64,000 nucleotides of DNA from Homalodisca vitripennis (Eukaryota > Arthropoda > Insecta > Hemiptera > Cicadellidae). Shown piece by piece: positions 54,440 to 64,000 of this stretch. Every line of letters starts with the position of its first letter. Position 1 is the stretch's first letter. Below the pieces are notes generated by a model. It ran no database searches. It saw only the letters and a program-made list of their open reading frames with translations, and was not told the DNA's origin. The position numbers and the translations under genes were made by a program. Location: positions 20,755,001 through 20,819,000 of the forward strand of contig NC_060211.1 of the NCBI RefSeq assembly GCF_021130785.1. Reading direction: 5' to 3'.

Positions 54440-54580
54440 AATCTACTATTTCAACTGGAAATTCAAATTGTCATCAATTTCGGTGCCATATGCTTAAAAG
54501 CTTTTATTATTAACAGAGTTATTTAAAACTTTAAAATGGGAAGGACCTAATGTTGATCCCTGAGACATACAATGTCACGA
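54440..54580 (-). pseudogene. Short non-LTR RT relic
   Basis: On the minus strand near 54575-54535 the frame reads CMSQGSTLGPSHF, a decayed GVPQGSxLGPLLF motif of LINE reverse transcriptases. Nothing else can be placed. Confidence 0.45.
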
Positions 54581-55420
54581 AAAGTCATAGATACTCTCGC
54601 CAATCACAAATACTTTATTATTTTCTAATAAGAAGAGCTCCTCCTTCAACAAATACTTTATGTTTGATGTTACTTTAAACTAACTGATTTCGATTCCTGC
54701 TTAATTCTAGGTTAGAATTTTTGGAACCCAGATTTTTGTAATCAAAAAGATAAAAATGTAAAGTAAAGATCAAAGTGAAGGTTATGCCAACAGGAAATGC
54801 AGAGAAAAAGAATCAGTATTATTTTTATAAATGATTCATTGTAATGAGATGAACTTAAAAAAAACTATTCGTAGACATATGGGCGGCTTTTTGTGCACAG
54901 CGAATCACATCTGTGTCGCGGCCTAAGCAAAAGCTTGTCGTTGATAGCTCTGAACACACTATTTATAATATTCTATTAATATTATACTGCTCATAAGTAA
55001 AAAGTATATATTTTATACTTATGTTTGATTTTATGGAACCCGACAGCCTTACAAATCATGAAACGTTTCCCGTTCTAGCCGGGGATGTACAACACATTCT
55101 GCATATAAGGATAAACATTGAAATTTTCCGGTTTACACTGCGCCAAAACACTGTTCACACATTTAAATTCTGTTCATAAATATTACAGAGTTTACAAAAA
55201 CCTGTAATATTTCAAAACTATTGTTTTGAAATACTACTATTCAGTTGTAAATAGTACAGTTACTATTCAAAACTTTACTATTTCAAAACTTTCATACATT
55301 TACAGAGTCAGGTGCTTGGAAGCACCTCCAACCTCCCTCCCCTTTAAATATATTCCCCTAAATATATAAAAAGCCTCTATCCTCTCCTTACCTTTATATA
55401 TACCCTCTCCCCCTTTAAAT
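54581..55420. other. AT-rich spacer with CT-rich end
   Basis: Near 55200-55300 TATTTCAAAACT and similar words repeat several times. 55315-55423 is CT-rich (CCTCCCCTTTAAAT twice) and leads directly into the LINE. Confidence 0.4.
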
Positions 55421-56438
55421 CATGGTGCGATTCAAATTCTATGTTAGTCAATGCAAATAAAACCAAATTACTAAATTTTGATTTAGTTGGATATACTTTT
55501 TATGATCAAATCAAGTATCACAACTGTCAAAATACTTTGAACTGTAATTGCGATTTAATTGAACAAGTTAACGAAATTAAATATTTAGGAATATTGTTAG
55601 ATAATAGAGTATCGTGGAAAGCTCAAGTCAATGCATTGAATACTGAATTGCGAAAGTCTATTCGATCATTTTATTTTTTAAGAAATGTATGTGACACGCA
55701 TTTTTTAAGAACGATATATTTTGCACTAATACATTCACGGTTACAATACGGAATTGAATTCTGGGGATCCGCTTTTGACAACTTATTGAACAAGTTAAAT
55801 GCGACTCAAAAATATATTATTCGTATCATTTGCTTCAAACGCAGAAGAGATCATACGGATCAGCTTTTCAAACAACTAAATATTTTAACAATAAAAAATT
55901 TGTTCATATTCAAAGTTCTTCGGGCTTTTTATAAGAGGAGTGGCAACCGGGGGACAGAAAATTTATTCTATCAAACTAGAAATGTAGTAAATCGCCATTT
56001 TGTAAGACCGAGGGTGAATAAATCATTTTTTTCAAAAACTTTTCTCTACTTAGGCCCAAAAAGTTTCAATCGTTTGCCACAGGAAATTAAAAGTTGTAAT
56101 ACTTTGGTTTCCTTTTCTAATAAACTAAAATATTGGCTATTTGATGCTACAAGTATTGATGTTCTGTTACGGTAAAAATACATTAGAATTAGGTTCATGA
56201 GTCCATTCCTATCAGTGTGAATTCCGTCCTTGTGATAAGAACCCTATTGTTATTCGTCACAGGAGCTGCCTGTTACAGTGTTTTTGTTTGAAGACTAGAC
56301 AGTTAAGACATCTTTATTTTGTTATTACTTTAATATTAGTTTTAATTTAGTCACCATGTACTGGATAAAGGTGACTGTAATTTTCCACAAATGTTTTGAA
56401 TCACTATTGTAAATATTGGGAAATAAAATAAATATTAT

Positions 56439-56440
<2 letters not shown>
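55418..56440 (+). mobile_element. 5'-truncated non-LTR retrotransposon with intact RT C-terminus
   Basis: The element starts inside the RT domain, with an in-frame SWCDSNSM before the ATG at 55441, carries 244 codons and a 3' UTR of about 265 bp, and ends GGGAAATAAAATAAATATTA before a (TA)n tract. Truncation at the 5' side is usual for target-primed insertion. The lack of stops makes it the youngest LINE copy in the window. Confidence 0.85.
55441..56175 (+). CDS. Reverse transcriptase C-terminal part (Jockey/CR1-like LINE)
   Basis: The 244-codon frame begins in the RT palm/thumb border: VNANKTKLLNF, then the thumb motif NEIKYLGILLDNRVSWKAQV, then RTIYFALIHSRLQYGIEFWG. The post-RT part reads NATQKYIIRIICF, LFKQLNILTIKNLFIFKVL, TRNVVNRHFVRPRV and FNRLPQEIKS. 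These blocks are the standard order in Jockey- and CR1-type LINEs. The catalytic FADD box and the endonuclease are missing, so it cannot act alone. The listed start is simply the first ATG; the retained coding part begins about 8 codons earlier. Confidence 0.85.
   Translation: MLVNANKTKLLNFDLVGYTFYDQIKYHNCQNTLNCNCDLIEQVNEIKYLGILLDNRVSWKAQVNALNTELRKSIRSFYFLRNVCDTHFLRTIYFALIHSRLQYGIEFWGSAFDNLLNKLNATQKYIIRIICFKRRRDHTDQLFKQLNILTIKNLFIFKVLRAFYKRSGNRGTENLFYQTRNVVNRHFVRPRVNKSFFSKTFLYLGPKSFNRLPQEIKSCNTLVSFSNKLKYWLFDATSIDVLLR

Positions 56441-56488
<48 letters not shown>
56441..56488. repeat. (TA)n microsatellite at LINE 3' end
   Basis: TA units continue from the LINE tail ATTATTATTATATA, so the microsatellite probably grew from the retrotransposon tail. 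Confidence 0.95.
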
Positions 56489-56490
<2 letters not shown>

Positions 56491-56627
56491 ATTATTAGAC
56501 TTCTTGATATAAAGTTCCTTTAATATTTCGGCTTTGCCGTTTTCAAAAAGGTATAATAAGGTATAATAATAAAAAATAACAACACAGCAACAAAATTTAC
56601 AAAAGTAAATAAATAAAAATTGACATA

Positions 56628-56636
<9 letters not shown>

Positions 56637-56691
<55 letters not shown>
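56637..56691. repeat. (TA)n microsatellite
   Basis: A second TA tract, 150 bp from the first. Confidence 0.95.
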
Positions 56692-56695
<4 letters not shown>

Positions 56696-57056
56696 CCTTT
56701 TTTTATATTCTCTTAAATACTTCGATTTCACTGTTGAGAGCCATATTCAGTAAAATGCCAATAACTCATTCTGCTTATATGAGAGTATTTTGAGGAGGGT
56801 GGAGCTAATGGTTGACTTTGGCTTAACCAATGAAACACCATCATGACAAATTGTGCCACATTCTGCAGAACTTATTTGTCACAGGGTGCCGAATGTTTAA
56901 TTATATCACAATTTTTCTTTTTCTTAGGTTGAGTGATGGAGACGACTTTACAATCTTAACTCCTCCTCTTTAACAAAGGCATTTTTCATTTCATCCCAAG
57001 AGGAATTCCTATTTCAATATGTCCTTTATTTCTTTTTTGTTTCTATGATCTCTGTA

Positions 57057-59095
57057 GTGCAGTCATTGAAGCATTGTTGGTCCGAATTTTTTTACTGTGA
57101 ACCGAATTGCATAAAATTTTGGAATTAGGTTCATCTTACCCTTAACTTCAAAAGTGGAAAATGATTGGTACTCCGCAACCACCCTGGGGGTGGTTGCCAC
57201 CCCTTCTCGGAAGTGAATTTATTTTTTTTTAAAATAACCTCGGATATCGATAGAAGGCCTAATTTTTAAGCAAAAAATCATCTATAACGTTTTTTTTTTC
57301 GAAAAATCCAATACTTTTCAAGTTATTGGCAATTGAAAATTCGCAATTGTTTCACGTTTTTTTCATCGGTTTTTTGCAAATATCTCCAAAAACATACGTT
57401 TTATCGAAAATTTTATAAGGAACACAATTGTAGCAGGTAAAACAATGAACAATTTTATTTTTTATAAAGTATTCTAAGTGCAATATTAAGCTAGATATTA
57501 AAATCAAAGCCGTTTTTTTATTTTGTCTGAAATTTAATCTATGTGGTCAATGCCATCTAGCGGCGAGCAGATGCATTTTAGGCATTCTAATAAAAAAGAG
57601 TTTTATAGTGCTTGAAATAAGCTTTAAAAATGAGCACTATTAAAAGTCTTTTTGCACGTAAAATAAGTGAGCTGTATTGCAAATAAGAGGAGCATCTAAT
57701 GTTTTTCCTTTTAAATCAATGGGTTTCATAAGTGCCATTTCCACCAAAATTAAAATTAATCGTATTCCGCCTAGAAATCAACTTTATTATGAAGAGTTTA
57801 ATAGATTTGTATCAGTTTGGCTGCTTCAAAACACATATTTTTCAAAAAAAGTCACGATTAAAAAAATTTAAAATTTTTAAAAAACCACACCTTTTTTTAT
57901 AATATTTCAAAAATGACGACACATACGAATAAAAGTGTAGGTATGAAAAATGTAGGTATATTTCTGACAACCAATTTGGATTTTTTGATTTTTTCTGTAA
58001 AACAAAAATTGACGGAAATATGATTGTTTAAAGAGCGCGTGGCAGCGCAATCACAGCCTCTCTTAAGCCCTTTAAACCCTTCACCGTTTGAGAAAAAGGT
58101 TTTTTTACTATATATTGCAATGAAGGATGTTGTAGCTCTCTTAATTAACTTTTACAATGGTTTTTTTATAAATTGTGATAGCATGAAAAATTGAAGGAGT
58201 TATGGTCAAAAAACTTATCATATTTTTTTCTACTTAGTAACTGAAAATTTCGGACTGTGAATATTTGGAGCCATGTGAAAGTACGCAGTATAAATAGAGA
58301 CCCAAAACTATTGTAATGTGTATATATATATATATACATAATATGGCTCATATATTTTGGAAACGTAGGCATGAATACATAACCAACTTTCTTATATGTA
58401 TATATAACACATTTGAGTAAATTTTGTATAATTTGTTAAATATTTTATCCAATAAATGGCAATTTTTTACTCTAAATTAAATTATTTTTTAAAATAATAT
58501 GTAATCATATATATTTACTGTTTTTAATTTAGGGGTAGTTTTAAGGGTAGAAAAGCTTAAGAATATGATAATCATTTTCGAGAGTGTAGAATAATATTTA
58601 AATCCTTTTCATTTTATAAAAAAAAAAATGTTTAACAATTTTTTTTATCAAGGGGTAGTTTTCAAGGGTGAAAGGGGGTTAAAATTTGATAATTATTATA
58701 GAAAATATAAAATATTACTAACTCTATACTTACATCTTTTTATATCATACCAAAGTATTTTTTTGTGATTTTTTCAATTTAGGGGTTGTTTGAAAGGGTT
58801 TTGTAAGATGTTCAAGGGGTTGAAAATCATTTTAATATGAGGTAATTGTGTTATAAACACTTTAAAATTTCACCACTTACTATTAAACATGTTTTCTAGC
58901 GATAAAATGGCTCAATGTCGATTTTTCCATTAAGGGGTTGTTTACAACCCCTTAAAAATAATAGGCGGAGTTCAGATCATTTTCACTTTTTGAAGGTAAG
59001 GGTAAGATGAGCCTAATTCCAAAATTTCATGAAAATCGGTTTCACAGTAAAAAAATTCGGAGGTAAGACCGTATTTTTCGCTTCAATGACTGCAC
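57057..59095. mobile_element. 2.0-kb non-autonomous DNA transposon, TIRs of about 120 bp
   Basis: The ends are inverted repeats: AGTGCAGTCATTGAAGC on the left (57056 on), the inverse GCTTCAATGACTGCACT on the right (to 59096). Homology continues with gaps for about 120 bp (GAATTTTTTTACTGTGAA, AAATTTTGGAATTAGG, TCATCTTACCCTTA on the left). TA stands at both ends (57055-57056 and 59096-59097), which suits a Tc1/mariner-type target. Inside the ends are short hairpins such as GCAACCACCCTGGGGGTGGT (57175-57194). 58520-58970 holds four loosely repeated AGGGGTAGTTTTAAGGGT-type blocks, the last being AAGGGGTTGTTTACAACCCC. No transposase is present. Confidence 0.85.
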
Positions 59096-59099
59096 TATG

Positions 59100-60465
59100 T
59101 TTATTTTGGGTAGCAGTTTATAATCTTTGCAAGTTCTTTGTTTTTTAGTCTTTGTGTTGTTTTCTATTTTATACATATTGTAAGAGAAAGTGTTGTTAGA
59201 ACTCAAAATGGTTTTCAGTGGAGTGAGTGTTTGGAATCAAACGAGATGTCAACGTGGGTTTCAGCATAAGAATTTAAAACCTAGTTTAAATGTAACATGT
59301 GAGGTTTTATCACTTCTGGGGAATAGCCAATAAAAGTAGCATGAAGTTAAAGAACATATTAAATGAAAGAATATCTTGACGTGACCAAAATGTTTGGTTT
59401 ATCGAAGCTCTGTTTCATTCCACCGCTCGCAACTGATGTAGGAACCACAAATATATTACATTCCGTAGACAGGGGTATACAGTGGAATCTGGTCATTTGA
59501 TGATCTGCGATATTTTAACCAGCTGGAATACCGTTTTTATATAATACCTTAAGAGGTTCTGCCTAATTTACCAGTCAATCATTGGGAGGAAGATAGGACA
59601 ATTTTGGATGTTCTTCATTTGGACTGCTTTGACCTCTAAATTTCATAATCGTATTGCAAAGACTATGTTTTGATCTTTGTTTTAGTGTGGTTTTTTGCAT
59701 GTAACGTTTTCTTTACTGAATTTCTGTCATCTTTTTAATGCATTTAATATCACGATGATTCTGGCTGGGTTAGACGCTTTCTTAAAGTTTTCAAATGAAG
59801 CATTTATTGTGTTGATGGCTGTATCTATTGAGAAACTCAAATGACAGTAATAACTACATGCATATAAACCGCAAAACTAAGTACGGTAATTACATATTTT
59901 CGTATTACCGGATACTATGTTATTTACAATGATTTGAAATAAACACTTAAAAAATTATAGTGCTCTGTCAATTTAATCAAACTACACAGAGTAATGTTCG
60001 TCTTTTTTATTCACTAAACATTGACATTGCCCAAAAGTCTTTTCGTACTCTTATTATTCCGTTAGTACGGGAAAATCACACAAAAAATCGCGTACTCACA
60101 AAAACACTTATATTGCGACACAGTGAAAACGTGAACTTTGTGACTTTAAGAATTGAGTGCTTTCAAATTCATTATGGTGTAATGAACTTCAGGTAAAGGT
60201 CAGAAGCTGCGGTTCCGACTCAATTAACAAAAGAAAACGTCAAGATTGTGATCAATTGGTCGATAATCATCAGATTATTTATTTGTAATCATGGGGCCAT
60301 GTTCTTCTATTCAAGGGACATACTGTATTTAGTAATAATAATAATAAAATAGTTTTATTCCATAAGACATTTTTACAGGAAATGTATCGGAATCGTCAAA
60401 TTTAGAGACCTAAAATTTTCCATACACTACCACAAAAGTCTCTTTCATACCTACATTGTTTGCCG
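59100..60465. other. Spacer, nothing recognised
   Basis: A 78-codon frame at 59960-60196 has no motif. Confidence 0.45.
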
Positions 60466-60469
60466 TCAC

Positions 60470-60640
60470 ACTCTCTCACTCATTCGAATTGTCCAACACT
60501 AGTCCCTAGTCAGTCTGCCAATTAAAGGTCTCCCAATTACATGCTCTTAATTTGCTCTTACACGCCTAGTTTGTATAACCGGACAGAGGTTACGAACAAC
60601 AAACCACGGTTTTATTGGTTATACAATTCCATATATTGTA
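60470..60640. promoter_or_regulatory. TAAT/CAAT-rich island, candidate conserved enhancer
   Basis: CTGCCAATTAAAGGTCTCCC, then AATTACATGCTCTTAATTTGC at 60517-60557 gives three homeodomain-type cores in 40 bp, followed by a GTATAACCGGACAG block. It is GC-richer than the flanks and has no frame. Function is inferred. Confidence 0.3.
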
Positions 60641-61365
60641 TAGTTCTGGAGCAATGAGCCAATTGGTATTGTATTATTATTCTATTATTATACCGTCTAG
60701 TTTTTCTTGAAATCGATAAAGAAGTTTCCACGAAGGAAGAAATCTACGGTACGCCACGCTAGTTTTAGGAGGTCGCATTGGGACGGTAAAAGTGAGTGAT
60801 AAATATTAAGTAATTTTTGTCTCAAATTACATTTTTCTTAGCATCACACATTTCAAAATCAGTGTAAGCTAATCATATGCTGTGCTTTAAAATTGCCTTA
60901 CGCAGTTGTAACTTTCTTTCTGACGGTCGGTTTTAAGTAGGAGAAATATAATCTGAGAAAATTATCGTTTCTTAACCCTTTCGATGATTTAAATTCTCCG
61001 ACTCCCAACAAAAGTTTCGTAAGGAAAGATTCGACTGTCGATTCTTAGAAAAACAAGTGTGCTTGCTTATTATAGTGACAATTTGGCTCTCAGCACCTAG
61101 ACAATTACTCATTTAAATAAATAGACAAACTTAAAAATTGCAATCTAGTTTTAATAAACAGTTTGCTGGTTCAAAATTTCAAAGTGATTCACAGCGAAAG
61201 TTACATTCGATTCCATTGCATTCACACAACTGTGAATTCCGTTTCCGCATTTAAACGTTTTTTACAGCCTTCATTGTATTGTTCTTTGAACTGTCGTCAC
61301 TATAGTCTAACACGACGCAGAAAAAGAATGATAGAAGAAACGTTCAATGAGAGTTTGTCAATGTG
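60641..61365. other. Spacer, nothing recognised
   Basis: The 72-codon frame at 61163-61381 has no signature. Confidence 0.4.
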
Positions 61366-61520
61366 GCGGGAGCAGAAGTAACGACCTCTATTCTAGGAAT
61401 TGGTGTCGGACGCGAGTCAAATTCGAATAATTGCCACGGGATCAAAGCGAGGAATGTTAATTTAGGCTGAGGGCGTCCAATTAGGAGCCAACGCCGCTGC
61501 ATTGTGGCCAACACAGTTTT
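61366..61520. promoter_or_regulatory. Motif-dense island, candidate conserved enhancer
   Basis: ATTCGAATAATTGCCACGGG, AATGTTAATTTAGG and GCGTCCAATTAGGAGCCAAC hold spaced homeodomain-type cores, ending with GCATTGTGGCC (Sox- or Runt-like). GC-rich, non-coding. Function is inferred. Confidence 0.3.
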
Positions 61521-61529
61521 CTGCAAACA

Positions 61530-62890
61530 AATATCGCATTGTTCTTATTTCAAGTACAGTCGGCAGTTAATAATGCCTCCCACGTTATGTGCCCTTTTCA
61601 ACCATAGTGATTGATGAGTTTACATTACTTTGATGCAAACAATACCCGTTGTTTGATTTTCTTTGGCCATCCTCTATTTGAATGAAGAATGTGTCAAAAC
61701 AAAGTAGCCTAAAGAGGGTCGAGAATGATTACTTTCTCAGTATAACTCTGGTCTTACGTTTATTTACAAAATTATTCATGGATCAAATAGACAGTTACGT
61801 TCTTATAAATAAGATCCAGTTGTTTGTTCCTAGAAGCAACTTGCGTCCATCAATAGTTTCTTTTGTTCCCAGATGTAATACAGTTCAACACGATCATTTA
61901 TTTCGTTTTTTAAAGCCTTAAGACTTTTAAATTTATTTAAGCAGGAGGTAGATGTGTTCAATGGCATAGTTGGTGAGTTCAAATCCTAAATTGACAAAGT
62001 TTGTTGACTTATTATTAAGCAAACCATTCAGTTTTGTGTTGTTATAAACATTATTCTTCTTTTTAGTTTGGTATACCAAGTGTCTGAACTTGTACAGAGC
62101 ATTACTTATTTTAATTTATTAATTTTGCTTGGCCTAATATTCTTATTTAAAGTACTTTTTTCCCTTTTTACTGAAATTTATTGTTCTCTTTTTAGTTTTA
62201 TAAAAGGACAAAATAGCTATTAGAATATTGCATCTGTGGCTGTTGTATATGTAATTGAAATAAATAAACAAAGCTGTTAATACATTTCCTCCGTAATAAT
62301 AAAGTGTTGATTGGGAAATGGTCACCAATTACGGATATGAGCTTATGGCGTAAAAAGGAAAAGTGAGGAAAAATAATTTAACAAAATAAATTATGCACAA
62401 CTGCCTACTATAATCATTCTACACGCTGCAACCGCTAAAAACTAAATTTGATACAGCTAAATCGACCCATTTAATGAAGGTATAATATCGTTACTCAATG
62501 TCCATAACTATTTATAAATAGTTACAAAATGTATATACTTGGAAAAGTGACAATAATAATAATCCTTTTTTGCATTTAAGTACATTATAAAGCATTGTAT
62601 TGAAAAATTCAACATTTTTGTATTCAATGCCACAATACTCTACACATCCACACAGTCAGAATTACATTTCATACAGTCAAATTGCTCTCATAGTTTTTGG
62701 AACCGCTATTACGTTTAAACATCCCAGAGGCTCACGACGAACCTCCCTATAGAATAGAACGCTGTAGACACCAAAAGACGTTGCGGGTATGAATTGATAT
62801 TGATTATTTGTATTTTTATTTTTTCATGGAGTTTATTTATTATATCAACGCCGACTTATTGTGGTTAAAGCTTATACTGTTAGACCCTTC
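61530..62890. other. AT-rich spacer, nothing supported
   Basis: Chance frames only. Confidence 0.45.
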
Positions 62891-62899
62891 TAATGATTC

Positions 62900-64000
62900 T
62901 CCCTTTTTGCATTATGAAAAGTCTTTCCGCTTTGAGTTTAGTATAGCTCCCCCTCCACAGTTTTGAGACTACACCGTCATTAAGACTTCGAAGGAGCAGA
63001 ATAACTTTATCTGACTCCGCAACTATGCAAATATGCCAGATGTAACTATGGCACATACATTGCCCACCTGATCGTCCTAGGTCAGACCTCGATCAATGTA
63101 CATTCCCAGGAACTTAGTGGAGTCAGTTTACTTTAAAATTACATCATTTATAAGTATGCAGGTAGCTCTGCTGACTCCTGAGATCTAAGGCAGAGACTAA
63201 TGTCAATGTCTGATTTTCCATCGCCACCGTGATATAATACAATCAGTAACACTACGTTTCGAAATCTGCAATCTGGTCTCTTCCTCAGGTGAATGACTAA
63301 CCTAATACATAACTAAAATCTAGGTCAAAGTAAACACAACATACAAAAGCGTTGTGACAATCATAAGTCAGAAATCACAACAGCCATGTTGTGTGTCTAT
63401 TCCATGCACACTAACTCTACAACATGCACTTAATAAAAACTAAGCAATAATTATTAAAACTGAACTACAGAATACAGGTCACAATAAGTCTGCACTCACC
63501 GGCAAACCAAATAGAGCTGCAGATCCCGAAACGTAGTGTTACTGATTGTGTTATATCACTAAACGATGGGAGATGTCCGGAAAAATCCTGTTTCTTTACA
63601 ATCCTTCCATTGACAGAAACAAACTTCAAACAAAGAATTATCTGATTTGTTATTAAATTAAAGTTTTTAAAGTCCTAAATACATGAATTCTATGACACGA
63701 AAGATGTCTTGTAGCATTTTTCCTTTGATGTAAATAGTCGTGTCAGCAGCATACTGAAATATGCTGGATCACTGACTTCAGTCTGGAAATATAAACTAGA
63801 AACAAAATAGGCCCGAGAATAGATCCCTGAGGGACACAATAGGTTATTTTGACTTTGTTAGAAACGACATTCGAAATGGACACGCATAGGTTTCGATCTT
63901 TAACACAAGAAGCAAATCACGCGTTCGTAGACCCTGTACGCCACATTTTTGTTAACTGGTGCTACAGTATTTGAATAAACCGAGAAATATTTAAATCACG
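62900..64000 (-). pseudogene. Non-LTR retrotransposon RT relic, minus strand, continues past window
   Basis: On the minus strand, VPQGSILGPILFL at 63833-63795 is followed by YAADTTIYI at 63753-63727. The second catalytic residue is thus Ala in place of Asp (YADD expected). After an interruption of 390 bp filled by the AACACTACGTTTCGA foldback (63241-63625), the thumb motif TKFLGMYIDRGLT appears at about 63110-63070, then VGNVCAIVTSG. Stops and shifts occur. The part upstream of VPQG extends beyond 64000. Confidence 0.75.
63241..63625. repeat. AACACTACGTTTCGA repeat, two inverted copies
   Basis: AATCAGTAACACTACGTTTCG at 63240-63260 is inverted at 63522-63545 (CGAAACGTAGTGTTACTGATT). The second copy continues with AACGATGGGAGATGTCCGG and AATCCTTCCATTGAC, blocks also seen at 11.2 and 12.0 kb. 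Together they form a foldback of about 300 bp inside the RT relic. Confidence 0.7.

Noticed and set aside
61963..61987. tRNA-like A box (TGGCATAGTTGG) and B box (GAGTTCAAATCC)
   Set aside because: The boxes are adjacent rather than 30-60 bp apart and no cloverleaf can be formed, so it is neither a tRNA nor a supported SINE head.

Overview
The window is eukaryotic, AT-rich and almost certainly from an insect. The best guess is a hemipteran, judged only from the style of its repeats. Evidence: spliced exons with GT-AG borders, a 5S-rRNA-derived SINE, mariner, Merlin, piggyBac and Helitron relics, many decayed non-LTR retrotransposons (LINEs) and long (TA)n tracts. There is no sign of prokaryotic gene organisation and no CRISPR array. 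Most long open frames are chance ORFs or transposon debris.

Region by region. (1) 1-7.9 kb: the one host gene I can name, the 5' part of the INO80 chromatin-remodelling subunit INO80C (Ies6), on the minus strand. It has three exons (7349-7215, 2887-2791, 2466-2399), and its last exon or exons lie beyond the left edge. Its introns are full of transposon relics: a BEL/Pao gag fragment, a Tc/mariner foldback, a Merlin MITE with a perfect 8-bp target duplication, and a piggyBac-like MITE bounded by TTAA. (2) 8-23 kb: gene-poor. It holds decayed LINE pieces, a near-perfect 52-bp-arm hairpin next to a (TA)n tract, a 55-bp satellite (13 copies), a LINE tail with a 15-bp target duplication, and a composite Helitron region. 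(3) 23-27 kb: small GC-rich islands, two of which look like short phase-0 exons on the plus strand, then a 5S SINE. (4) 27-36 kb: a mariner foldback with 240-bp arms, an unclassified MITE family, and LINE reverse-transcriptase relics, one split by a MITE. (5) 37.7-42.9 kb: a convincing minus-strand 3'-terminal coding exon (40292-40138) of a gene I cannot name, with a probable AT-rich 3' UTR, two copies of a 430-bp repeat beside it, and two tandem arrays. (6) 43-49.7 kb: mariner relics, two minisatellites open in several frames, a 300-bp array and a (GA)n tract. (7) 50-54 kb and 60-61.6 kb: GC-rich, homeodomain-site-rich non-coding islands that look like conserved regulatory DNA, plus orphan ORFs. 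(8) 55.4-59.1 kb: the best-preserved LINE 3' end (244-codon frame) and a 2-kb element with terminal inverted repeats of about 120 bp. (9) 62.9-64 kb: a minus-strand LINE RT relic with a mutated catalytic motif.

No coherent new multi-gene system is visible. The points most worth following are the unidentified terminal exon at 40.1 kb with its flanking regulatory-looking islands, the paired candidate exons at 24.7 and 25.1 kb, the clean mobile-element insertions with datable target duplications, and the long perfect hairpins.
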